The notes under the pieces: generated by a model | The model's database searches: none | What the model was told of the DNA's origin: nothing | The model's input: only the letters and a program-made list of their open reading frames with translations | Assembly (NCBI GenBank): GCA_951802425.1 | Contig: OX637798.1 | Location: 2,356,001-2,420,000 of the forward strand | DNA from: Clavaria fumosa | Lineage: Eukaryota > Basidiomycota > Agaricomycetes > Agaricales > Clavariaceae | DNA length: 64,000 bases | Direction: 5' to 3' | Part shown: positions 53,726-64,000 of the stretch, piece after piece | How the letters are laid out: each line of letters starts with the position of its first letter | Numbering within the stretch: position 1 is the first letter of the stretch | Translations under genes and position numbers: made by a program

Positions 53726-54538
53726 CTCTTGTCCATGGGATCCCCCACCAAGCACAGGCCCAGGGGTGTGAAGATGGTGAAATGAGGAATAAAAATGACT
53801 TGAATCAAAATGTGTACTCAAATCTTAGTGAGAGGATTTGCATAACAGCCTCAGTCACTTCTTTTGTATGTCAGAGTCTGAATAATAATCAGAGCTGCCA
53901 AACTGCTGCAGGAAGCCTTGTGCCATTGGTTCTAAGTCCATAAGCACAGCACTTCCCATCATCAAATATGTAGCCCCCAGAGACTTCCTGACATGATTAT
54001 TTTTTTATGCAGCTTGCTTAGACAAGAAGATATACAGGTATTGTTAGAAAGCCATGCCCCAATGGGTTGAAGCAAGAATGTTATGATACCACCATCACAC
54101 TAACAAATCTTACCTCAAGAGAAGCAAGGCTGATAATGAGCAGAGGCAAAGCTGACAACAGGCAAAGTGATGCTGATATACAGAGAATGAAAACTACACC
54201 TCATTAAGAGACATATTTTGATCAAGATTACATCCAGGTCAGAAGATAATGATAGATACAGCTGGTCACTGCAGGAATGGAAAGAAGGCCAAAACAAAAC
54301 AAAAAAAGGAAAAACAAAAAAAACAAAAGTTAACCGAGAGACAACACCGCTGAGATGCACGAGGGGAGGCATTCCGCATTGACGACTATCATGAGCGAGT
54401 AGCAATAGATACAACGAAAACAAGAAAAGGGTAGGGTGGGGAGAGGCTGAATGGCCGAATGGCGAAAAAAAAATAGATTATGCACTATTACAAAGCGAGC
54501 GCTTGAGACAAAGTCGCGAAATGGGAGGGCGGGGGCGT
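53726..54538 (+). repeat. NLR downstream spacer, repeat unit copy 6
   Basis: Same unit as after the other NLRs, most similar to 2585-3418. No gene is seen. Confidence 0.8.
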
Positions 54539-56691
54539 TTACATTAGTTCTGCGTGGCGCAGATGGTCTCGCAGTATGATCTCTTCGACTGAGGGAAAGT
54601 CGGCGGTTGGTTAGTCACAAGCTTGCTGAAAAGAGGGTGCGGATGGGGAGGGGAGACCAGAGGAGGCTTACCAGTGCCCAGGGTGACCGCCGTGGCTTCC
54701 GTATTCTGTGCGCACAGATACAATCAACGCAGAATGGGCGAAACGAAGGCCAATACGTACGACGACTGAAGTAAGGTGGAAGAAGAAGGGGCGTGGCTCG
54801 GGAGTGTTTCCGTTGTATTTCCCTGAAGTGCTGCTGGAAGTCTTGAGAAGGCAACCATCAGACAATAAGGAAAGAAGCGAAATGAAATGGGACAGAACGA
54901 AACGAACACTTGGTCGTAGTAGGCAGGTCGTTCTTCCGATCACCAAAGCTGGGCACGCTGTCCTTGATGCGGACGCCGCGGCGCAGCTTCGAGTCGAGGA
55001 TGTCGCACTTGTTGAGGAAGAGGATCATCTGCGTTTGTGCGAGCCACTTGCATGCGCACCGCCTGCCACAGCAGGTAGCTGTCCTCGAGCCGGTTCACGC
55101 GCCGGTCCTCCAAGAGCTTCTCGTCGAAGCGCGAGATGGGCGCGGGGAAGATGATTGCGTTGCTGTCGTCGAAGGAGGAGTACCATGCCGCGCGCTGGCT
55201 CATTGTGAAGATGTGGGGGGGAGTTGGTCAACCGGCCTGGACACCCTCGGGTATAAGTGGTACGAACGGATGACCGGGTCCCGCCCACATCGTACATAAG
55301 CCACTCCTGGCCAACCCTGCGACCTGTACCAATTCAACGGAGGGGCGGTCAGAATGAAGGCCGCTTTCAAAGGGAGGGGGGGAAATACAGAGAATGGAAC
55401 GCACCGTGGTCAAACACGAATTTGCACTCCTGCACGCCAAGCGTGCGCAGACGGGCTCGAATGACATCTGCGTCCGTCGGCTGGTAGTGGCGCGTGGCAA
55501 TTCGCTCGACGTCGTTCAGGAAGCTACGCAAGGAACAAGCGGGTCAGAACGCAGCACAGCAACGAAAGAACAGTAGCCCCGACCACCAGGTCGATACGCA
55601 CAATCCTGGGGTCTCCTCGGGCCTGACGTTCCGCTTGACCAGAGCGGACCGCAACATAGGGTCCTCCCATATCGCCTTCATGTCGTCCGCGCACGACGCA
55701 ATGACTTCTGTGATGTCGTTCAGCTCCGTGCCCCAACCGCGCCTCGCAACGGGGGTCGGCTGTTGCGCCTCTCCCGCCGCAGCAGCCGCAGCGATGGCGG
55801 CCCGCCCACATCGGAAGCGGTCCAGTGCGGTCTTCCACCCGTTGCGCGAGTTGATCGAGAACTCTTGCTGCTGCTGCACGCGGAACGTCGGCGCAAGTGT
55901 CCGTGACGTCGAATGGCGCGGCGGTCGTGATGAAGGTGGAGTGCACCTCGCTCGCAGCGGCGCCGAGACGCCGCTCGAATGCGCCGCAGCGGCTCGAGGC
56001 GAGCTTCAGGAGACGGTGTATTTCGGCGAGGTGCTGCTGCTGCTACAGGTGGTGTGGTTGCAGCGAGGACGAGAAACGCCGGTGGGGATGCCAGCTATGG
56101 TGGCGGAGGAAGAGGGGGCGCCTATAGCGGTAGGCGGGGGAGAGGGCGTGGAGTGTTAGGAGCGCCGGGCCATTTCGTCGGAGAGGAGGTCGAGTACGGT
56201 GTTGACATTGCGAACGAGGTTGAGCTGGATGACGGCGCGCCATGAGGCGCGTTCTTCCTGCCATTCACGGCGGGCGTAGGTGAGCTGGAAGTCCGTGTTG
56301 CGTTTGTGTGGTGGGGGTTCCAGAGCGTCAGCGGATCAACGAGTGTCAGAGTGGGGTCACCAAGAGATGGTTGGCGCGCTTTTGAGAGTGGGGATTTGCC
56401 TGGTAGACGTCGTTTGATCAGCCAGTGAAAAACAGTGGGGTTAATGATGATGGACGTGGGTGTGGGAGAAATAATAAGACGCACCGCTCTCGCTCTGTCC
56501 CAGGAGGGAGACCTTGACGGGGCGCTTCTTGCGCCGGAGCGCCGCCTTTTCCTGGCGGATCTGCTCGTCGATCTCCTCATCGACGCGGCGGCGTGGGATT
56601 CGGCGAGCTCGCGCACCTCGCGCTTTGCCGGCCTCTCGTCCCGTGGGGGCGCGAGGACGGTGGCGAGCGGGTCGTCGTCGTTAATGCGCAT
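54539..56691 (-). pseudogene. G-alpha-like pseudogene A5
   Basis: ATG at 56691 (MRINDDDPLATVLAPPRDER). A short deletion in exon 1 after AESHA shifts the frame. The end of exon 1 still encodes GQSESG followed by a gtgcgt donor, and the 21-nt exon near 56380 gives KSPLSK-type residues. Exon 3 keeps ARREWQEERASWRAVIQLNL and NVNTVLDLLSDEMARRS, the best-preserved version. The deletion at the DTCAD segment shifts the frame. Remaining motifs: SINSRNGWKTALDRFR, ADDMKAIWEDPM, VIRARLRTLGVQEC, MYDVGGTRS, NAIIFPAPISRFD, the guanine-motif segment, the HLTSV region, and stop at 54539-54541. Inactive. Confidence 0.83.
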
Positions 56692-56744
56692 GGGCGGGGA
56701 TTCTGGGTGGATGGATAGGTGAGGCGCGAGACGGGTGCCGCGGA

Positions 56745-56794
56745 TGAGGAAGAGGAGGAGGAGGAGGAGGAGGAGGAGGAGGAGGAGGAGGAGA
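56745..56794 (+). repeat. (GAG)n microsatellite upstream of G-alpha A5
   Basis: About 16 near-perfect gag/gaa units, the longest of the series. On the G-alpha sense strand it is a CTC/CTT tract. Confidence 0.85.
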
Positions 56795-57119
56795 GAGCTG
56801 TAGGCTTAAATAGATGACAGAGATTTCGTAATCGAATCGTCGAATGAAACCCTTCCCCAAACTGGCCTCATCGATGTCGTTTCGGTCTACATGTAGGAGG
56901 AACGCCGTCCGAGATTTGATGCAAATTTGATGAGTCAGACTAGTCAGAGTTCAGCGATGACATCACAATCAAGTTACATGACCAATTTCTCAATCACACA
57001 CACTATCTAATCTCAGACTGGCCAGAATTCTCAACCCCGAATGAGCTCGAGATTGGTCATCTCAAACCAAGCCGAGATTTGCAACTCTGAACACACCTTG
57101 GTGACACCTTCCCTTAGCC
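56795..57119. other. Spacer upstream of NHX N5
   Basis: Related to 5500-5860, with gattggtcatctcaaaccaagccgagatttgcaac near 57053. No gene is seen. Confidence 0.55.
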
Positions 57120-57960
57120 ATCGACATTGTAGTGTACCTTGAGAGCTGTCCTTCGTCGACTTGTTTTGGAAGCTTATTTATTTATTCCCTTCTCTGAGGC
57201 GATCAACTTCTTCTACAGGCACGCCCGCGGCACAGAACGAAGAGCTGCCGCATTCATACCAGATGATGCTCTTGCGGGCCGGTCTGCACAACGCCGTCGG
57301 TGTCGCTCTGGCTGCGGGCTTCAAAGGGCCCAACGCGCAGACGCTCCGGACGACCGTGCTCATCGTCGTCGTGCTCGCTGTCATCTTCTTTGGTGGGACA
57401 TGGGTACGGATGCTCTAGATCCTCAGAATCCGCACGGAGGTCGAGGACGAGGACGCGTCCAACAGCGAGGAGGACGGCGGCCGTCTTCTGGGCGGCGATG
57501 AGTGGAATCACCGAAGCACGCGCCTAAGCGGACTTGGGCGATGGCGGCCCTACTTTGACGACGAGCTGCGTATTTGACGCATAGGAGACAGACGTCCCCA
57601 CGTGGCGACACTGCGCGGGTCACCACGCACCACGCGTCGTGCAACCATCAGCACGGGCATGCGCAGATGATAAACCCAGGCGCGCTGTTCTGTTCTCTGC
57701 CGCGTCGTCGGAGTAATACGAGTCGGACGAGGAGGAGGTACTGCCGATGGCGCCGACGACGTCCGCTGCTGCTGCTGCTGGTAGTCGTGGGAACGGCGGC
57801 AGGGGCGGGTGGGGAGCTCGTTGGGGGTGAGGACGGCTAGTGGTTCCAGGCGCTTGAGGAGCGGTATCTGCTGCCCATCTTCTCGAACGCGACGGCAAGC
57901 CAGACGTTCCACGCGCGTAAGGTGCGGCGGACTGCGTCAGGAGTTGCGGCTGCTGCTCGA
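57120..57960 (+). pseudogene. NHX-type antiporter C-terminal fragment N5
   Basis: A frame change in the HARG-TERR region (one codon lost) precedes FKGPNAQTLRTTVLIVVVLA and VIFFGGTWVRML, after which a TAG replaces the glutamate codon seen in N1 (MLE). The AGLRGAVGV motif is changed to AGLHNAVGV. The tail block (ERYLLPIFSNAT) is near 57850-57900, after another stop. It is the most decayed of the NHX copies. Confidence 0.75.
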
Positions 57961-57964
57961 ATTC

Positions 57965-58620
57965 GCAGCAGCGGTACAAGACGCAGCTTCAGGAGACAGT
58001 GAGGAGACAGTGTTTTTCAGCGAAGTGCTACTGCTGCTGCTGCTGGGGTTGGTATAGTTGTAGCGAGGCGCGCCGGGAGACGCCGCTCCCGCTGGCGGCG
58101 GCAGAGGAAGGGTGACTCTGACACTGGGCAGGCGGAGGTCGGCCGGGGAGAGACCGTAGGGGTTTCGGAGAGCCGAGCCATTTCGTCGGAGAGGATTTCG
58201 AGAGAGGTGTTGACGTTGCGGTTGAAATTGAGCTGGATGACGGTGCGCCACGAGTCGCGTGCCTCATGCCATTCGCGGCGGGCGTAGGTAATTTCCAAGT
58301 CTGCGGTGTGTGCGTGTGATGGAGGTTCCATGAGAGATAGCATTGGAATCAACGAGCGTCAGAGGTGGAATCAGCGAGCATCAAGGGATGAGCGGCTCAC
58401 TTTTGACGATGCTAGATTTGCCTGGTACACGTCGTCTAATCAGCATTAGGGTTGAAGATGATGGAAGTGTGGGGAGAGAGGAAGGGGGGAAAAAATTATG
58501 CACCGCTTTCAGGAGGACGTTTGTGGGGTGCCCCCTACATCTCAGCTCCTCCTCCTGGCGAATCTGCCTGCCGAGCTTGCCGCTAAAGTGGCGAGGGTTG
58601 GGAGGACGGGGAGCTCGTAC
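57965..58620 (-). pseudogene. Second G-alpha paralogue, 5'-half fragment (module 5)
   Basis: Same layout as modules 1 and 2: exon 1 end near 58510-58620, a 21-nt exon near 58400-58425 (KSSIVKN-like), an exon with ARREWHEARDSWRTVIQLN and NVNTSLEILSDEMARLSE, and a weak fourth exon. A small tandem duplication (gaggagacagt twice, near 57990-58013) breaks it. Confidence 0.65.
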
Positions 58621-58720
58621 AGCCAGTGGTTCCAGGCGCTTGACAAACGGTACATGCTGCCCATCGTCTCGAAGGCGACGGCGAGCTGGACGTTTTATGT
58701 AAGTAAGGGACGGCAGCGGA
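58600..58720 (+). pseudogene. NHX antiporter tail fragment, second copy (module 5)
   Basis: The plus strand reads SYSQWFQALDKRYMLPIVSK, joined to antisense G-alpha exon 1, the same junction as in modules 1 and 2. Confidence 0.6.
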
Positions 58721-58814
58721 TGTTGGGGCGGGGGACGTGGTTCAGGGACACGTTGGGGAGACGTTGGGGAGGGCGCGAGGGTAGATTCATGTTGAGCAGG
58801 TTTTCCTTGTTTGG

Positions 58815-58891
58815 GAGGTCGGCGTCACATGACACCGGCCATCGATAAGCATCGTCGCTCGCATCTTTCGTCGACACTACTAGTATCAATC
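58815..58891 (+). promoter_or_regulatory. NLR-7 5' flank
   Basis: tcacatgacaccggccat at 58825-58842, 67 bp before the ATG, then cgataagcatcgtcg. This is the compact form also found at NLR-2 and NLR-4. Confidence 0.45.
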
Positions 58892-61800
58892 ATGCGCAAA
58901 GCTGTTGACACCACCCTCGCGAAGCTAAAGTCGTCTACACGACCTCAGTCTCTTGCCTTCATTAGCCTCCAGAATGCTCTTGCGCTTCTCAAGGAGGTTG
59001 CGGGGAAGTCGGGTGTGCCAGGACTGCAGGAAGGTATCAAAGGATTAGTGGTTCTCCTCGATGCTATTCAAGTGCGTGAAACATCTCATTTACCGTCCCG
59101 TCGCATTGCTCGCTAACCATCCACACAGAAAACCTCACAGAATAGCAGTGACTTGGAATCACTCGACCGTCGCGTTCGAGACTTGCATATCATGCTGCAA
59201 GAGGCATCTGATAGCGGGACCCTGACTACAGCAATGACTGACCGTATCAACCGCTTGTCTGAGTGAGTCACTATCTCCCCAGTGTAATATTTTGTCAATC
59301 TCAGTCTCGAATGGCAGATCATGGAAGTCTGTCGGTGAACAGGCACAGCGTATGATCATGCGTAACCACTTGAAATGTTTCTTCACTCGCAACCGTGATA
59401 CTGTTGAGATTACGGGCCTCATCTCTGCTATCAATGACTCAATACATCAATTTCTGGTAAGTAAATGGCCTGTACTTTTCAGAGATGATGATTGAGCTGC
59501 GGCTACCCCAAGGTTCAAAGTACACTTGCCATTGAGTCCGCCCTTGGAGTAAGTTCATGAGCCATAAATTGGCATAGTTGTGCAGATGTGACTGACTAAT
59601 TGCTAGGAACATGCTGCCCGAGCTGAGGAACATGCTGCTCGAGCTGAGGCTAGCCTTCAGGTTTGTCTCTTCCTGTTAGTGTCCTTATCTTGTTCATCAT
59701 ATGGTTAATTTATCAGGAAATCAAGACAAGGCTCGATGACTACAGTATGGTTTATTCATAATTTGATTCAGTGCTTTACTTATGTTTGGTCCGCAGCTGG
59801 TCTCAATCTGCCTCATGCCACTGCTGCTGGCTTCAGTTGCAACAATAAGCTAGTCCCATGTCTTGATGGTACTCGGAAACAGATTCTTGATGAGCTATAT
59901 CAATGGATTGGTCATGACATCGAAGACCTCTCCCAGGAGGGCATACTCACATCCTCTGACCATTTATGTGTCATGGGGACTCGACAGATATTTTGGATCA
60001 ATGGTGTAGCTGGGAGTGGGAAGACTACAATTGCTTACACTGCTGCAGAGTTCTGTGAGGACAAAGGAATGCTTGCTGCGAGCTTCTTCTGCTCCAGGGA
60101 TAATGCTGATTGCAGCAACCTTAATTTGGTTTTCACCACCATTGCCTATCAATTGGGACAGTTTTGTCCAGAGTTCAAGGCTGGTCTTGCAGAAGTGGTC
60201 AGGTCAAATCCTGATATTGTCTATTCCAATGTGTCCTATCAGTTGAAAAAGATGATTGTCAAGCCATTGCTTGCTATGAGGAATAGGTTTCCTCAAGGTT
60301 TAGTGGTGATTGATGCTCTGGATGAATGCAAGGATGACAGTTCTACATCCACCATTCTGGCATCTTTGTCTCAACACATTGACAAGTTGTCCCCATTGCA
60401 ATTCCTCATCACCAGTAGACCAATTCTCCAGATCACTGGAGCTTTTCAACATCCACATCTCATCAATACAACCAGGCCATTGATTCTTCATCAAGTCAAG
60501 TTGGATGTCATTAAAAGTGATATCCAGTGCTATCTGAAATGGCACCTTGGTGCTATCAAGCAGAAATATCACATTCCTGGTACCTGGCCATCTTCAAGAG
60601 ATGTTGAAGACTTGACCCATATGTCTTCAGGCCTTTTCATATTTGCTGCTACTGCAGCAAGATTCATTGATGCTGCTGATCCCAAGGGGCAATTGAAGAT
60701 ACTTTTGAACACAAAGTCTGCTACTGGCTTCTCTCCTCTGCAGCATCTGGATCAGTTGTACTCCCAAGTGCTCAAAACTGCATTCCCAGATATTTCTGAT
60801 CAACCTGGAGCCAAGTTGCAATTGGTTCTGGGTGCCATTGTCACCCTTCAGGATCCTCTCCCATCAGATCAATTGGAGGATTTGCTTGGTTGTGATGTCT
60901 ATGGTTATCTTCAGCATTTACAGGCAATCATCACCCTTCCAAATGATAGTGTTGGAGTTATTAGATTGATCCACCCATCATTCTTTGATTTCATTGTGGA
61001 TTCTACCAGATGCCATGATGAGCAGTTTAGAATCAATCTTGAAGAGCAGCACACCATCATGGCAAAAAAATGCTTGACCATGATGAAAAGGCTGCAGAAG
61101 GATATTTGTGGCATAAGAGATCCCACCAAATTCAATCATGAGGTTCCAGATCTCTCAGAGATAATATCCAATCACATCTCATGCAGCCTGCAGTATGCAT
61201 GTAGATATTGGGGTGTGCATGTTTGCAGTGGCAAGCTTTCAAGTGATGTGATGAAGCTTCTAGAGGATTTCTGCTCAAATCATTTATTACACTGGATAGA
61301 GGTCTGCAGCCTTCTTGGGCATCTAAGAAATGCATTGCAAATGTTGGCATCTGTGCATGCCTGTCTTGCAGTAAGTGCATATCCTTGTCAGTAAAGGTTG
61401 TCAAAACTAATATGTAATCCTTTCTGCAGATCAGGAAAGATGTGCATATGACAGTCTCAGCACTGTTATATGATGGTGAAAGATTGATTCAAGAATTCTT
61501 TCCAGCCATCAGTGTATCTGCCTTGCAGGTGTATTTTTCAGCTTTGCCTTTCACCCCAACTGGCACTGAACTATACAATACCTATCATAAGCAGATGGAG
61601 GGTGCAGTGACAGTGCAAGGGGCATTACCAAAAAAATGGAGTGCATGTATACAGGTCATAGAGGGCCATTCTGATGGTGTCACCTCAGTGTCATTGTCTC
61701 CAGATGGCACAAGGATAATTTCAGGGTCTTTTGACAGGACAGTGAGAGTATGGGATGCAGTCACTGGTGCTCATCTGCAGACACTTGAGGGCCATTCTGA

Positions 61801-63547
61801 ATGTGTCGAATCAGTGTCATTCTCTACAGATGGCACAAGGATTGTTTCAGGGTCTGAAGACAAGACAGTGAGAGTGTGGGATACAGTCACTGGTGCTCAT
61901 CTGCAGACACTTGAGGGCCATTCTGATTGGGTCATGTCAGTGTCATTTTCTCCAGATGGCACAAGGATAGTTTCAGGGTCTGATGACCAGACAGTGAGAG
62001 TGTGGGATACAGTCACTGGTGTTCATCTGCAGACACTTGAGGGCCATTCTAATTATGTCAGATCAGTGTCATTCTCTTCAGATGGCACAAGGATTGTTTC
62101 AGGGTCTTTTGACAAGACAGTGAGAGTGTGGGATACAGTCACTGGTGCTCATCTGCAGACACTTGAGGGCCATTCTTATGGGGTCACATCAGTGTCATTC
62201 TCTCCAGATGGCACAAGGATTGTTTCAGGGTCTGAAGACAGCACAATGAGAGTGTGGGATACAGTCACTGGTGTTCATCTGCAGACACTTGAGGGCCATT
62301 CTAATTATGTCAGATCAGTGTCATTCTCTTCAGATGGCACAAGGATAGTTTCAGGGTCTGCTGACCAGACAGTGAGAGTGTGGGATACAGTCACTGGTGT
62401 TCATCTGCAGACACTTGAGGGCCATTCTGATTGGGTCAGATCAGTGTCATTCTCTTCAGATGGCACAAGGATAGTTTCAGGGTCTGATGACCAGACAGTG
62501 AGAGTGTGGGATACAGTCACTGGTGTTCATCTGCAGACACTTGAGGGCCATTCTGATTGGGTCAGATCAGTGTCATTCTCTTCAGATGGCACAAGGATTG
62601 TTTCAGGGTCTTCTGACAAGACAGTGAGAGTGTGGGATACAGTCACTGGTGCTCATCTGCAGACACTTGAGGGCCATTCTTATGGGGTCACATCAGTGTC
62701 ATTCTCTCCAGATGGCACAAGGATTGTTTCAGGGTCTTCTGACAAGACAGTGAGAGTGTGGGATACAGTCACTGGTGTTCATCTGCAGACACTTGAGGGC
62801 CATTCTAATTATGTCAGATCAGTGTCATTCTCTTCAGATGGCACAAGGATTGTTTCAGGGTCTTCTGACAAGACAGTGAGAGTGTGGGATACAGTCACTG
62901 GTGCTCATCTGCAGACACTTGAGGGCCATTCTCATGGGGTCAGATCAGTGTCATTCTCTCCAGATGGCACAAGGATTGTTTCAGGGTCTTCTGACAAGAC
63001 AGTGAGAGTGTGGGATACAGTCACTGGTGTTCATCTGCAGACACTTGAGGGCCATTCTAATTATGTCAGATCAGTGTCATTCTCTTCAGATGGCACAAGG
63101 ATAGTTTCAGGGTCTGCTGACCAGACAGTGAGAGTGTGGGATACAGTCACTGGTGTTCATCTGCAGACACTTGAGGGCCATTCTGATTGGGTCAGATCAG
63201 TGCCATTCTCTTCAGATGGCACAAGGATAGTTTCAGGGTCTGATGATGAGACAGTGAGAGTATGGGATGCAGGAACTGGGGTCCTTCACATCATTCACAG
63301 TGATTCAAACTGTGGGAGGTCATGGCCATACCTCATCAATAATGGATGGATATCCATTTCTTTCACAAGGCACAGGCTTTGTTGGATACCTGTGGCTTAT
63401 CGTAGCTATCCTGACACAAATGCGTCCACTATTGATCAAATGGCAGTGGTCACACCCCAGAATTCCATTATTTTTCTCCATTTCACTGCCTTGCATTCCT
63501 ACCTCCATACACAGTTCCAAATACCTCTGCCTTCATATAATTCTTAG
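58892..63547 (+). CDS. NLR-7: NACHT-WD40 receptor with 13 WD repeats, intact
   Basis: Exons 58892-59071, 59129-59262, 59318-59456, 59513-59548, 59607-59660, 59717-59744, 59797-61370, 61430-63547. They total 4263 nt, 1420 residues. Exon 4 is the 36-nt form. The N-terminal bundle has GVPGLQEGIKGLVVLLDAIQ and NHLKCFFTRNRDTVEI, where CF replaces the RF of sister copies. NACHT motifs GVAGSGKTT, GLVVIDALDEC and FLITSRP are intact. Thirteen WD repeats are built from few types: NYV four times, DWV four times, YGV twice, plus DGV, ECV and HGV. The most uniform repeats suggest very recent expansion or conversion. The C-terminal blade [20 protein letters not shown] matches NLR-5. aataaaa follows the stop. 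Confidence 0.92.
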
Positions 63548-64000
63548 CTCCTGTCCATGGGATCCCCCACCAAGCACAGGCCCAGGGGTGTTAAGATGGT
63601 GAAATGAGGAATAAAAAATAACTTGAATCAAAATGTGTACTTGAATCTTAGTGAGAGGATTTGTATAACAGCCTCAGTCACTTCTTTTGTATGTCAGAGG
63701 TCTGAATAATAATCAGAGCTGCCAAATTGCTGCAGGAAGCCTTGTGCCATTGGTTTCAAGTCCATAAGCACAGCACTTCCCAGCATTGAATATGTAGCCC
63801 CCAGAGACTTCCTGACACAGTTATTTTTTCATGCAACATGCTTAGGCAAGAAGATATACAGGTATTGTTAGAAATCCATGCCCCAATGGGTTGAAGCAAG
63901 AATGTTATGATAGCACCATCACACTAACAAATTTACCTCAAGAGAGACAAGGCTGATAATGAGCAGAGGCAAAGCTGATAACAGACGAAGTAATGCTGAT
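63548..64000 (+). repeat. NLR downstream spacer, repeat unit copy 7 (partial)
   Basis: Nearly identical to 43511-43950; in the first ~250 bp the only change I find is catcgaat to cattgaat, a CpG transition. It runs off the right edge, so the array may continue. Confidence 0.82.

Overview
The window is nuclear DNA of a filamentous fungus, almost certainly a mushroom-forming basidiomycete (Agaricomycetes). The evidence is genes split by short GT-AG introns of about 50-60 bp, NACHT-WD40 receptors with near-identical 42-residue WD repeats, a divergent basidiomycete-type G-protein alpha family, a fungal NHX-type Na+/H+ antiporter, and chromovirus, Copia and LINE retroelements. I cannot name the species.

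The backbone is a tandem array of seven copies of one NLR (STAND) gene, all on the + strand. Each full copy has eight exons: a predicted four-helix-bundle N-terminal domain (exons 1-3), short helical linkers (exons 4-6), a NACHT NTPase with its downstream helical region (exon 7, exactly 1574 nt in every copy), and a WD40 exon (exon 8) with 7 to 14 repeats. NLR-2 (7541-11811), NLR-5 (38707-43510), NLR-6 (49188-53725) and NLR-7 (58892-63547) have complete spliced frames. NLR-1 (741-2584) is cut by a Copia element at the window's left edge. NLR-3 (12398-18928) lacks its 5' part and is split by a chromovirus. NLR-4 (24408-34828) is split by a second chromovirus but is otherwise whole.

Between the NLRs lies a repeated spacer of about 4-6 kb. 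It holds a decayed G-alpha gene on the - strand, a 5'-truncated NHX antiporter on the + strand, pieces of a second G-alpha paralogue on the - strand and, in some modules, a second NHX scrap. All five G-alpha copies and all NHX copies are broken, so they look like passengers amplified with the NLR. The start-to-start period is roughly 8.4-10.5 kb once retroelements are removed.

Three LTR insertions (Copia 1-740; chromoviruses 12552-17347 and 26565-32460) all fall in the same ~520 bp of the NLR gene body. A 5'-truncated LINE with a poly(A) tail (38185-38592) sits just upstream of NLR-5. The chromoviruses carry a self-complementary primer site that covaries between the two copies. The younger one shows a decay pattern made only of CpG transitions, which suggests cytosine methylation of repeats.

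Inferred role: by family, these receptors would act in non-self recognition (heterokaryon incompatibility or response to other organisms). The WD40 surface would bind the ligand, NACHT would be the nucleotide switch, and the N-terminal bundle would be the effector. Exchange of WD repeats and gene-conversion-like mosaicism between copies appear to diversify the binding surface.
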